Below, piece after piece: positions 36,686 through 45,167 of a stretch of 64,000 bases of DNA. The translations under genes and the position numbers were made by a program. The first letter of the stretch is position 1. Every line of letters starts with the position of its first letter. This DNA comes from Balneolia bacterium. Its GTDB lineage: Bacteria > Bacteroidota > Rhodothermia > Balneolales > Cyclonatronaceae. The stretch covers positions 18,843-82,842 of the forward strand of contig JAIUMA010000010.1 in assembly GCA_022565795.1 (NCBI GenBank). The letters are read 5' to 3'. The notes below the pieces were generated by a model. It was not told the origin of the DNA. It worked only from the letters and a program-made list of their open reading frames with translations, and ran no database searches.

Positions 36686-36827
36686 AATCTGTTTAAATGC
36701 TTAGCGGAAAGTCCATAAGCAACTTCCAAAACCCAACGGCTCCCATTAGCCGACAACCTTATTTATTCGTATAATATAACAAAACTTTTTTGTTAATTGA
36801 TTCTAATTCTTCTGTCTAAAGAGACCT

Positions 36828-37682
36828 ATGTCTATGAATGATAATAGCTTTGATGCGCATAGCCATTCCATGCACATTCTGCCTGCATTTTTTCTGCTCA
36901 CTTTTCTGATTAGCCTGTTTTCATTTCCGGCTTATTCACAATCCGAAAGTTTTCCAAAATGGACAGCAGGCATTTCTCAGCAGGTAGACTTTTTCTCCGA
37001 TTTTTATGATGAGCAGTACATCACTCAGTTTTCGCTCATTTCAGAGTTTTCACGCTCAACATGGATCGCACACGTAAACCAAGGCTATCGTTTCGAGCAA
37101 TGGGGAACTCAGCTCGAGCTTGAAGCCTATCCGCAGCTTGGCGATGGCATTTATGCGCTTATTAATTACGCATATTCCCCCGATGATATCTTCCCTGAAC
37201 ACAGAGCAGGATTTGAGCTTTTTGCATCTGTGCCTCCCCGTAGTGAAGTTTCTTTGGGTTTCAGGTATCTGGACTTCCGTGGCAATGCTCAAAGCCTGAT
37301 TTTCACCGGAGCGCTTACGCACTACTGGAACAGCTATATGTTTACTCTGAGGCCCTATTATACCATGACAGACCTGGGCGACGGACAGACACTAACCCTC
37401 TTGGCGCGCCGTTTCTTCAATCTCGAGCGCAGCTACATCCAGCTTTTCGGGGGCTTTGGTACCACAACTGAAGACATCATCCTTCAACTTGTTGATGGTG
37501 CTTTCCAAGAAGATGTGCTTCTTCTCAAGTCTCAACAGCTATTACTATCCGGTCGTTTTCACCTGAGCAACCGTTGGTATCTTACGGCTGAAACCGGACT
37601 TATTCGCCAGGAACTGGGCTTCGATCCTGATAACTACGTAAATAACTACCGCGTAAAAGCCGGCTTCTACTTCCGGTTCTGA
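36828..37682 (+). CDS. YaiO-like outer-membrane beta-barrel protein
   Basis: The 284-residue protein has a signal peptide (hydrophobic segment about 17-35, ending AYSQS). The mature part is a predicted barrel with Tyr/Phe-rich alternating strands (VSLGFRYLDF, FTLRPYYTM, FLSGRFHLSNRWYLTAETG-like) and a C-terminal Phe (GFYFRF), the usual outer-membrane sorting signal. The overall pattern resembles the YaiO barrel family, and in E. coli yaiO neighbours the GT2 gene yaiP. A role as an outer-membrane export pore for the polysaccharide made next door is the natural inference. Its stop codon directly abuts the stop of the convergent lipoprotein gene. Confidence 0.75.
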   Translation: MSMNDNSFDAHSHSMHILPAFFLLTFLISLFSFPAYSQSESFPKWTAGISQQVDFFSDFYDEQYITQFSLISEFSRSTWIAHVNQGYRFEQWGTQLELEAYPQLGDGIYALINYAYSPDDIFPEHRAGFELFASVPPRSEVSLGFRYLDFRGNAQSLIFTGALTHYWNSYMFTLRPYYTMTDLGDGQTLTLLARRFFNLERSYIQLFGGFGTTTEDIILQLVDGAFQEDVLLLKSQQLLLSGRFHLSNRWYLTAETGLIRQELGFDPDNYVNNYRVKAGFYFRF

Positions 37683-38138
37683 TTACAATCCCATCTCTTC
37701 GAGGATATCATTCCCGGGCCCAACCTCAATATCCATGCCCGATTGCGCATAAACAGCTACACCGTTTAGCATCCCCGGTGTGAACCTCATGTTGTATACA
37801 TTTTCCATGATGACTAAATCAACCTGCTCATCACCGGAGCTCTCTGTTACGACAATATTTTTTGGTTTCCCCTCCGGAGTTATCACATATTCGACACTTG
37901 AGGTGCCGGAAAACCCTACTCGTGCCAGCCTTCTGTTATTCTCGCGCATTTCTTCTAAACCAAATTCATTGTAGTTCACGCGAGGAGGTTCGTCCAGCTC
38001 TTCAGATGAAAAAACATAGACATCAGGGGGCAAAACGGGAAAATCTTCAGGTTGCATAGTCGAACTACTCATGCATGAAGTTAAAACAAAACATAGCACC
38101 AACAGGGCTAACAGTCGTCTGAAATACGGGTAAATCAT
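37683..38138 (-). CDS. lipoprotein with TonB C-terminal-like domain (paralogue 2)
   Basis: The 151-residue protein has a lipoprotein signal (lipobox FVLTSC, Cys22) and a C-terminal TonB-like fold (about 65-145; GTSSVEYVITPEGK, then ESSGDEQVD, YNMRFTPGMLNGVAVY). It lacks the anchor and linker of true TonB. It is a diverged paralogue of the lipoprotein at 32072-32497. It starts 37 bases after the last gene of the ATP-grasp operon on the same strand, so it may be transcribed with that operon rather than with the polysaccharide genes. Confidence 0.75.
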   Translation of the reverse strand: MIYPYFRRLLALLVLCFVLTSCMSSSTMQPEDFPVLPPDVYVFSSEELDEPPRVNYNEFGLEEMRENNRRLARVGFSGTSSVEYVITPEGKPKNIVVTESSGDEQVDLVIMENVYNMRFTPGMLNGVAVYAQSGMDIEVGPGNDILEEMGL

Positions 38139-38175
38139 GATAAATTTATAAGGTTGATGAATCTAATTTCGGACT

Positions 38176-39117
38176 TTAGCTTCCGAATACGTTAAGTAAA
38201 AACAATTTCAAAAAACGGTCGTTCCAGTGCCAGTTATGAGCCGCCTCCGGGTGAAGCGGTACTCTGTTAAATCCAGCTATAATTGATTTTTCTCTTAGCA
38301 GCGCTGTAAAATACTTGCAGCGGTCCAGATTTCCTGAGTCGCCGTCGGTAGCTGCGCTTCGGATCCAGAACATAGTCTCCTGCATCTCTTCAAGTGCGAT
38401 TGGGTCGGCATAAGTTATCAACTCGGCAGGATTCCAGTGTGAAAGCTGTTCCGGTGAGCGGTCTTCAGATTCACCAAGGGCTGCGTTAAGGTAAGGTGAC
38501 GCCATCCATGTCGAATCGTACTCTCCGGTACGTGTATCGGTCTGGCTGTCGAACATGAAGAGTCCGTCGTATATACCCGCATGGTCGAGGTAGCCCGGAA
38601 ATGCTGTGGCCAGTAGCGCTGCCGTATATCCACCAGCCGAGAACCCTGATGCAAGCCGGAGCCCGGTTTCAAGCTTTTTCTTGTAGCGCGCTTCGATGTA
38701 AGGGATCAGGTCATCAATCAAAAAATCCCAGAATAGCCCGCTTCCCATTCCGTCTCTTGGGTCTCCGGTGGCGCCCATCATGTTAATTCCAAAGCTGTGT
38801 AGCTTTCCGTCAAGCGATGTAAGCCCGGGCATCACGGCCATTAGGGGTGGAATCTGCCCGCTGGTAATAAGCTCGTCGAGGTCTTCGATACTGGTAGAAT
38901 TCCGGGTATCATCCTCGTCGATATAAACAAATTCACGCTCGTGTCCGCGAAAGAGATAGAGCAGATGCAGCTCCCTTACGTTTCGGATACCCGGAGGTTC
39001 GTAGATAAAAACTGTACGGGAAATTCCGAGAGCCTTCGAACGGAACGGAAGCAGACGTAGTGCGCCCCTCAGGGAGCTTTTATGCCTCGAAAGAATGTTC
39101 CTGTACAGAGGGTTCAT
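38176..39117 (-). CDS. alpha/beta-hydrolase esterase (esterase D/Fes-like), last gene of the ATP-grasp operon
   Basis: The 313-residue protein resembles the putative esterase family: a strand-rich start (LLYLFRGHERE), the nucleophile elbow GFSAGGYTAAL (Ser near 160), and a His near the end (EAAHNWHWNDR) that could complete the triad. There is no signal peptide, so it is cytoplasmic. In the operon it follows the amidotransferase gene after 22 bases. It may trim or release a product of the ligases, or hydrolyse an ester precursor; the substrate is unknown. Confidence 0.8.
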   Translation of the reverse strand: MNPLYRNILSRHKSSLRGALRLLPFRSKALGISRTVFIYEPPGIRNVRELHLLYLFRGHEREFVYIDEDDTRNSTSIEDLDELITSGQIPPLMAVMPGLTSLDGKLHSFGINMMGATGDPRDGMGSGLFWDFLIDDLIPYIEARYKKKLETGLRLASGFSAGGYTAALLATAFPGYLDHAGIYDGLFMFDSQTDTRTGEYDSTWMASPYLNAALGESEDRSPEQLSHWNPAELITYADPIALEEMQETMFWIRSAATDGDSGNLDRCKYFTALLREKSIIAGFNRVPLHPEAAHNWHWNDRFLKLFLLNVFGS

Positions 39118-39139
39118 AGCGATTCAGATGTCGCGGCTG

Positions 39140-40006
39140 TTATCCTGCTACGTTTTCCTGAACAGCATTTACAAGTTCAGGACGATTGTTTTCCACGGCA
39201 CGGCGAAGAAATCCGGGAATTACAGATGCGTGAGTCCGTGCGATATAGTTCGGGTCTTTGAGACCTGTTATGATTTCATCATATTTAGCCACACCAAACT
39301 CATCTACAATTTTTGCTTTCTGCTCGGGGGTTGAGAAGTGGTACAACATCCCCTCCGGATCTGCCTCCGGATGAAACTGGAGCGCCACCATCTCTTTCAG
39401 CAGCCTGATGCCCATCACAGCGCGCTCCAGATCTACATGAGGACGCTCTTTTTCCAGACACAGGATTTCAGCTCCCATCTCTTCCATCAATTCTTTCTTT
39501 GGCTGGAGCACCTGCCATTCGCGAAAATCAGCGGCATAGAACGGATCACCTAATGTTTTGAACATGGGATCGCGTTTTCCGGCATCAGTAAGGTGCACAG
39601 GATACACGCCAAAAGACTGACTCTTGCGTTCGGTCACTTCAGCAAAACCAAAATGCCGCGCTACCATCTGGTAGGAGTGACAGATAAACATGGCGTATTT
39701 CGGCGGGGTGCGCTTCGCGGCGTTGTAGCTCCAAAGATCATCCAGGAAGTTGAAATAGTTCTTTTCCCAAGTTTTTCCCGCGCTGTCAAACGGGCTTCCG
39801 GGTCCGCCGGTCGATATGTAAATATCGAAATTAAGATCAGGTATTTCACCTTTGGCCCGGGCGTCGAATACGGTGTATTCTATGGGCACACCGAAGTTAG
39901 CTCCCGAGGCGTCTTTCACCAGATTTTTAATACAGCGCATGCCCTGGTTTGGCACGTTATCATACAGATCAATGATGGCTGCACGAAGTGGTTTTGCTTG
40001 AATCAT
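39140..40006 (-). CDS. class I glutamine amidotransferase-like protein in the ATP-grasp operon
   Basis: The 288-residue protein has the class I GATase fold with an intact catalytic site: the STGGPGSP oxyanion strand (about 66), nucleophilic Cys in FICHSYQM (about 109), and His and Glu in QFHPEADPE (about 212-217). It would release ammonia from glutamine for a synthetase partner. It has no synthetase domain of its own, so the ammonia acceptor is probably made by one of the two ATP-grasp enzymes encoded just upstream (33-base gap). The C-terminal 60 residues extend beyond the minimal domain. Confidence 0.85.
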   Translation of the reverse strand: MIQAKPLRAAIIDLYDNVPNQGMRCIKNLVKDASGANFGVPIEYTVFDARAKGEIPDLNFDIYISTGGPGSPFDSAGKTWEKNYFNFLDDLWSYNAAKRTPPKYAMFICHSYQMVARHFGFAEVTERKSQSFGVYPVHLTDAGKRDPMFKTLGDPFYAADFREWQVLQPKKELMEEMGAEILCLEKERPHVDLERAVMGIRLLKEMVALQFHPEADPEGMLYHFSTPEQKAKIVDEFGVAKYDEIITGLKDPNYIARTHASVIPGFLRRAVENNRPELVNAVQENVAG

Positions 40007-40039
40007 AACAATTGAATAGTAAAAAGGAATATCGGCTCA

Positions 40040-41413
40040 TCACAGATAACGCGCGATAAACAGGGGAATACTGCCTCCACCGGCTGTAACATTTGCCAGA
40101 TTTGTTGGCGATGTGCGGGTGAGGCATCCCCCCATCATAGGTCCGTTAAGATACGGATCAAAATCGATAACTGTGCTTACCGATTCCCATTTTCCGTTAA
40201 CGGGCAATAGAAAAGGCTCGCGGCCGATCTCAATTGCTTCCTGCACAACGTAGTCGAGCTGAAGCGCATGATTAATAGCGGTCTCCCAGGTATCCTGCGA
40301 CTCCTGAAACCCAAGCACTACTCCATGGCCGCCGTAGTCGTCGTTGGGCTTCATGATGAAACGATTTTTGTTTCTTCGAATGAGCTCCAGCAGGTCCACA
40401 TTGGCGCCTCTGTAGCGTGCTTTGGCAGGACGCAATTTCCTGGTCCAGGGAATGTGGTCCCGAATCGCTTTGAGCTCTGTCTGATTTAATACACGATTGT
40501 AGTCGGGATCGGTAAGCAGAGAGAAAATCATTTTCTTATGAACCAGCTTCGAGCGGAATGAATTCAAATAACAGGTTTTCTGAGCCCGGTAGCCCTCCAG
40601 ATACGCCTGGCAATCATACTGAATCTCAAAAAACTCATTCATAAGCAGGCGGCGGTAGAGAATATCAATCTTTTTGCCGTTTGCGTAAATCCAGCCATCG
40701 CGACACTCCAGCTCGCGAGGATCACAGATTTCGGCGTCATATCCGAGTCTGCGTAGATAGTCGCGTATAATCACAAATTCCGGATAGGTCGGAACGTCGA
40801 GATGGTCTACGATTGCAAAACTTGGTTTTTCAACTTCTCCGCCAAATTCTTCGTGATAAAGCCTGATCAACCCCTGAAACGTATGCTCCATTGGCGATAC
40901 AAATCGTACCGGAAACCGCTCCGTGAATTTCTGAAAAACGGGGAGCTGCTGGTATATTTTGGCCATTTCATGCATATAGCCCACACCGGCCGGCACTTCC
41001 GCATTTAGTTCGACGAATCTGAATGAATTATCCGTAAGAAAAGCATCAAGTCTGGCCGTAGCCGACATCCTGATGATATTCGTTGGAATGGCACAAAGCT
41101 CAATCTCGAGTTCGGTTAGCCCCAGCTCGTTCAGCGTCTCGCGGTTATTAAAAAATCGAGCCGCGATTTTAAGAATAGCCTGCCGAATGACATACACCGT
41201 ATCCTGAATGTACTGATAGGTCGCTTCACCCATCACCATCGGGCGGAGCGACTCCGTGAGCGGACGGCCTCCGAAGTTCACACCGTGCTTTTTCTGGAGT
41301 TCGAGCAGCATCTGATGCTGCTCGGTAGCTGCAGAAAAGTCTGAGGCTATGAGATGGTTGTAGTAATCTACAGCCGGTTTACTTGGATTTAGCATTTGGC
41401 TCAAGAACTCCAT
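40040..41413 (-). CDS. ATP-grasp ligase, circularly permuted/glutathionylspermidine synthase-like
   Basis: The 457-residue protein carries a late ATP-binding segment (FIMKPNDDYGGHGVVLG, about 345-361, then YVVQEAIEIG) preceded by a long N-terminal half containing a FVELNAEVPAGVGY motif. This order is that of circularly permuted ATP-grasp enzymes related to COG2308 and glutathionylspermidine synthase. Such enzymes activate a carboxylate as acyl phosphate and join it to an amine. Its start lies 35 bases inside the preceding ATP-grasp gene, so the two are translationally coupled. The substrates are unknown. Confidence 0.8.
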   Translation of the reverse strand: MEFLSQMLNPSKPAVDYYNHLIASDFSAATEQHQMLLELQKKHGVNFGGRPLTESLRPMVMGEATYQYIQDTVYVIRQAILKIAARFFNNRETLNELGLTELEIELCAIPTNIIRMSATARLDAFLTDNSFRFVELNAEVPAGVGYMHEMAKIYQQLPVFQKFTERFPVRFVSPMEHTFQGLIRLYHEEFGGEVEKPSFAIVDHLDVPTYPEFVIIRDYLRRLGYDAEICDPRELECRDGWIYANGKKIDILYRRLLMNEFFEIQYDCQAYLEGYRAQKTCYLNSFRSKLVHKKMIFSLLTDPDYNRVLNQTELKAIRDHIPWTRKLRPAKARYRGANVDLLELIRRNKNRFIMKPNDDYGGHGVVLGFQESQDTWETAINHALQLDYVVQEAIEIGREPFLLPVNGKWESVSTVIDFDPYLNGPMMGGCLTRTSPTNLANVTAGGGSIPLFIARYL

Positions 41414-42329
41414 TTGCGGTGAATTGCGGCTTTTTCTTCTTTTCGAGCGCTTTTTCTACTGCAAACTGGCTCATATGCTTAACAATCCACTCGAAGTTTT
41501 CCACTCCTACCGAATAGTAGTCGGCATCGGGAGCGGGATTCATAAAATCAATGGCATACGGGATTCCGTCGCGCACGGCAAACTCAACGGTATTCATATC
41601 GTAGCCCAGCGCTTTGCAAAGAGCAAGGACATCACGCTCCATTTTCTTAAATAGCTTTGCCGGAATCGGATCTTTCGAAACGTCGTAATAGCGGCGATGC
41701 GGCTCAGCATCAGGGTTGTACCGCATGATTTGCGTGTATTTCTGACCAATACCATAGCAGCGGTAGTAATCCTCGAACTCAATACCTTCCTGCAGCATCA
41801 TGCAGTCGGTTCCGGATTCGTTGTACGCTTCAAAAAACTCATGCTTATTGCGACACTTGGTAACTGCGCGCCAGCCACCACCGTCAAATGGCTTCAAAAA
41901 GGATGGGAATCCTACGTAATCGAAGGTTTTCTCCCAGTCGATTGGAAACTTCAGATTACGGAAAGAGTTAGATTCTGTATTTGGCGGATGCTGATTATGT
42001 GGCAGAATCGCCGTCTTGGGCACCGCAACGCCCGCCTGCTCAGCTATGATGTTATCTATGAATTTGTCGTCGGCACTCCACCAGAATGGATTGTTGATGA
42101 CGTAGGTGCCTTTAAGCGAAGCCCATTTGAGATACGAGCGGTAAAATGGCACCTCATGGGAAATCCGGTCGATGATTACATCATAGCCGGGATCTTCATC
42201 CATGTTGATGGTTTCGAGCTGCAGAAATTCTGCTTTAATATTCTTAGAACCATATTCCTTGTTGATGTTGTGCACAAGAGCATCGGGGAATGTTGTTTCC
42301 ATGCCCCTTAATACGCCAATTTTTTTCAT
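41379..42329 (-). CDS. ATP-grasp ligase, RimK/D-Ala-D-Ala ligase-like
   Basis: The 316-residue protein follows standard ATP-grasp order: an N-terminal pre-ATP-grasp domain (KKIGVLRGME), the ATP-binding lysine motif SFLKPFDGGGWRAVTKC (about 143-159), a MMLQEGI strand and the metal-binding IDFMNPAPDADYY segment (about 265-277). It probably forms an amide bond between a carboxylate and an amine using ATP. It is the second gene of the operon, 64 bases after the first esterase, and overlaps the next ATP-grasp gene by 35 bases. The two ligases likely act in sequence on one product. Confidence 0.82.
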   Translation of the reverse strand: MKKIGVLRGMETTFPDALVHNINKEYGSKNIKAEFLQLETINMDEDPGYDVIIDRISHEVPFYRSYLKWASLKGTYVINNPFWWSADDKFIDNIIAEQAGVAVPKTAILPHNQHPPNTESNSFRNLKFPIDWEKTFDYVGFPSFLKPFDGGGWRAVTKCRNKHEFFEAYNESGTDCMMLQEGIEFEDYYRCYGIGQKYTQIMRYNPDAEPHRRYYDVSKDPIPAKLFKKMERDVLALCKALGYDMNTVEFAVRDGIPYAIDFMNPAPDADYYSVGVENFEWIVKHMSQFAVEKALEKKKKPQFTANGVLEPNAKSK

Positions 42330-42393
42330 AGGTGATTTTCCGTTTAATGATGTTCAGTTTCGCCCAAAAGGCTGTCTTTTTTTGATGATAATC

Positions 42394-43107
42394 TCAGAGC
42401 AGGTGTTTTGCCAACATACCGCGCCATGCCGGCCAGTCGTGAATCACGCCCGGACCCCAGACGTCAAGGTCATACCAGATTCCTTTTTGGTACAGAATGT
42501 GGCAGAATTCACGGGTTGCGTCAAGGCAGATGTCGTGGTCTCCCACAGCAAAGCGCAGGTCGTTTCTTCGTATTTGCTCCAAATGATTATGATCTTCCAT
42601 ATTGGGCATATAATCGATGGGATTGTTGAAGTAGACGTTGTCGTCGTAATGGCCATCGGTGAAAGAGCGGATATCGTACTTACCGCTCATGGCAATGATT
42701 TTCCGAAACGTCCACGGGTGTTTTAAAGCAAAGTTCACAGCGTGATACGCCCCGAAGCTGGCACCGGCCGCGATGATATAGCGGTTCGCATTCGCATTGT
42801 GGATATACGGTACAACTTCATCGGTGATATACTTTTCATACTGTGCATAACGGGCAAAACGTACCCCCGGACCAACGCCTCGGTTATAAAAACTCTCGGC
42901 ATCAACCGAGTCCACACAGAAGAACTGATTCTGCCCGTTCTGAATCTGATGACCCACTGTGTGAATCATGTTGAAATCTTCCCATTCAAAAAAACGGCCA
43001 TTACTCGATGGGAAAACCAGCACGGGCGTACCGGAATGACCAAACACAAGCATTTCCATTTCGCGGCCCAGGCTAGGACTCCACCATTTCACATAATTTC
43101 TCTGCAT
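42394..43107 (-). CDS. alpha/beta-hydrolase esterase, first gene of the ATP-grasp operon
   Basis: The 237-residue cytoplasmic protein belongs to the putative-esterase family. It has a PVLVFPSSNGRFFEWED segment, the nucleophile elbow GASFGAYHAVN (Ser near 117), an Asp in VGDHDICLD and a His in GVIHDWPAWRG. Such enzymes hydrolyse or transfer acyl esters. It opens the five-gene operon; a short inverted repeat lies 72-96 bases upstream of its start. Together with the second esterase, it suggests that the ligase product is acylated or deacylated. Confidence 0.82.
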   Translation of the reverse strand: MQRNYVKWWSPSLGREMEMLVFGHSGTPVLVFPSSNGRFFEWEDFNMIHTVGHQIQNGQNQFFCVDSVDAESFYNRGVGPGVRFARYAQYEKYITDEVVPYIHNANANRYIIAAGASFGAYHAVNFALKHPWTFRKIIAMSGKYDIRSFTDGHYDDNVYFNNPIDYMPNMEDHNHLEQIRRNDLRFAVGDHDICLDATREFCHILYQKGIWYDLDVWGPGVIHDWPAWRGMLAKHLL

Positions 43108-43178
43108 CTGCTATTAGCGACTTAATATTAATGAGGTTCAGGATAACACGAACTAATCTTCATTATAACTACTTTCTG

Positions 43179-43203
43179 AGTGAATAATAAATCTAAATTC
43201 ACT
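43179..43203. promoter_or_regulatory. inverted repeat upstream of the ATP-grasp operon
   Basis: AGTGAAT (43179-43185) and ATTCACT (43197-43203) are perfect 7-bp complements with an 11-base spacer. Placed 72-96 bases before the first gene, it is a possible operator. It could also be a weak end structure for the upstream ABC permease gene. Confidence 0.35.
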
Positions 43204-43261
43204 GACTGCGCATTTTTTGGGCTTTGTGAGGCGGTGTACTCTTGCGCTAACTCTGATATAC

Positions 43262-44044
43262 CTAAAAGTCCTTTTTACGGTAGACTCCGTACAACAGGCC
43301 CATGAATGCGCCGATCCAAATTAAAGAAACCAGCACATGCTGTACTTCGGGCGTCGCTGAAAGCGAGCCGCCGCCAACAAGAGCACTTACGGGGTTTGGA
43401 ATCAGGCGGTTGAAGTTATATACAGGCAGGTAGTGACTTAAGGTCGTTGGGTCAACCCAGCGCACAATGCCTTCAACAAAAAGACTCCAGAAAAATATGC
43501 CCAAAAAGGACAACGTTGTGCTGTTTACGATTGCATTCAGCAAAAGTGCCATCATCATAAAGCCAAACAGATAGAGTCCGAAGCCGGCAAAAAATGCCTG
43601 TAACTCCCAAAGCGACGAAACAATGCCGCTGTATTCTTTTTGTGCGATCGTATAGACTCCCATCACAAACAGAAGAAACATTGCCAGAAGGCTAACAGCC
43701 GCCCCGATAATAATTCTTCCGCCGACAAGCTGGTTTCTGCTAACTCCTTCAATGATGTACTGTCGCCAGATCCCGTTTATGAGGTCCCGGTTCGTATAGC
43801 TCAGCAGAAATAAAATGAGAATGTAAACGCCATAACTGGCCACAAAAATCAGGTATTGCCAAAGGCTTGAGGCGTTTGGAGCAAGAAATTGGAGTAAATC
43901 CATTTGCTGATCTTCGATCTGAAAATCAGCTCGGAGGAAAAAGCCAAACAGCAGCGGAATAAAGCCCGCAAAAAGCACCATTGAAATCCAGAACAGCGGA
44001 TAGGTTTTAAGCTTTAAAAGTTCGGCGTGCATCAATTTTATCAT
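43262..44044 (-). CDS. ABC-2 type transporter permease
   Basis: The 260-residue protein has six hydrophobic segments (about 15-35, 60-85, 100-125, 135-160, 170-195 and 230-255) and the overall pattern of an ABC-2 permease, with long hydrophobic helices such as LQFLAPNASSLWQYLIFVASYGVYILILFLLSY. It forms the membrane part of an exporter with the ATPase encoded just upstream; the two genes overlap by four bases (ATGA). The cargo is unknown. Confidence 0.85.
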   Translation of the reverse strand: MIKLMHAELLKLKTYPLFWISMVLFAGFIPLLFGFFLRADFQIEDQQMDLLQFLAPNASSLWQYLIFVASYGVYILILFLLSYTNRDLINGIWRQYIIEGVSRNQLVGGRIIIGAAVSLLAMFLLFVMGVYTIAQKEYSGIVSSLWELQAFFAGFGLYLFGFMMMALLLNAIVNSTTLSFLGIFFWSLFVEGIVRWVDPTTLSHYLPVYNFNRLIPNPVSALVGGGSLSATPEVQHVLVSLIWIGAFMGLLYGVYRKKDF

Positions 44045-44961
44045 GACTTTTCCTCCACAGCCTTAAGAAAAGATGACTCCAGCGAGGCCCGGTGTGGATG
44101 AATTTCACTCAGGTACAAGCCCCGCTCGCTCAGGTAGCGATTTACACCCGATGCGCCCCCGGCTTCAGCTGTAAAGGAGGCGATTGCATAACCATCCTTT
44201 ATTTTCACATCTAAACAAACCGCCCAGTTTTCCAGCTTTTTGGTGATGTCGTCAGCTGGGCGATTTTCAACGCCAAGCCGTAACACAACGCCGGCTGACT
44301 CCTTTTTGTCCTTTCGGATTTCTTCGGTTTTGATCAGCTCTCCTTTTTTGAGAATAGCGGCGTGGGTGCACACCTTTTCAATTTCATCAAGCATGTGGCT
44401 AGCCAGAATGATGGTCCGCCCTTGTGAAGCCAGATTCAAAATCAGATTCCGGATATCGATTATGCCCTGCGGATCCAGCCCGTTTGTAGGCTCATCGAGA
44501 ACAAGTATGGGAGGATTCGAAAGCAGTACCGATGCAATACCGAGGCGCTGCTTCATACCCAGAGAAAGCGATCTGAACGGACGATGAGCAGCATCGGCAA
44601 TCCCGGTCTGCTGAAGAACCTCCTCCACCCTTTTGGCCCGCTCTGTTGAAGGAATCCCGCGTAAAACCGCCATCATTTCGAGCTGGGCCTTTACTTTTGT
44701 TTTGGGCAGGAAATTCGGCTTTTCAAGCAGTGCGCCAACGTTTGCAGAGGTTTCGTTTGTTTGTTCGCCATCCCAAAGGAAGGTCCCGGCTGCCGGTCTC
44801 ACCACTCCCAGAATTATAGAGAGCAGCGTTGTTTTTCCGCTTCCGTTTGGGCCAAGCAGTCCGTAGACCGAGCCCTCCGGAATCGAAAGGCTGACATCGC
44901 TTAGCGCCTGAACCCGGCCATAGTTTTTACTCAGGCCGGAAAGAGTTAAAATGGATTGCAT
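44041..44961 (-). CDS. ABC transporter ATP-binding protein
   Basis: The 306-residue ATPase has Walker A (GPNGSGKTTLL, about 38-48), the signature LSLGMKQRLGIA, Walker B (ILVLDEPTNGLDP) and the switch His (LASHMLDEIE). A C-terminal extension of about 80 residues is typical of export ATPases of the bacitracin/daunorubicin DrrA-like group. It pairs with the overlapping ABC-2 permease gene in the same operon. Drug, lipid or antimicrobial export is possible, but nothing in the context fixes it. Confidence 0.92.
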   Translation of the reverse strand: MQSILTLSGLSKNYGRVQALSDVSLSIPEGSVYGLLGPNGSGKTTLLSIILGVVRPAAGTFLWDGEQTNETSANVGALLEKPNFLPKTKVKAQLEMMAVLRGIPSTERAKRVEEVLQQTGIADAAHRPFRSLSLGMKQRLGIASVLLSNPPILVLDEPTNGLDPQGIIDIRNLILNLASQGRTIILASHMLDEIEKVCTHAAILKKGELIKTEEIRKDKKESAGVVLRLGVENRPADDITKKLENWAVCLDVKIKDGYAIASFTAEAGGASGVNRYLSERGLYLSEIHPHRASLESSFLKAVEEKS

Positions 44962-45167
44962 AACAGGATTGATATCAAAAAGGATAGCTAATAAGATAGA
45001 TAAAACGCGCGGGCTATCAGAACATCGATTGCTTTTGCGTTGTATGCATACGGGTCTCCGTCCCTGCGGTTTCGGTCATAATCAAACGATTCCGGCCCAA
45101 ACCTTTGTTATATGTATATTAAAATTAGAATTGAGAAACGTTACCACAACTTAACCGACTGAACGCC

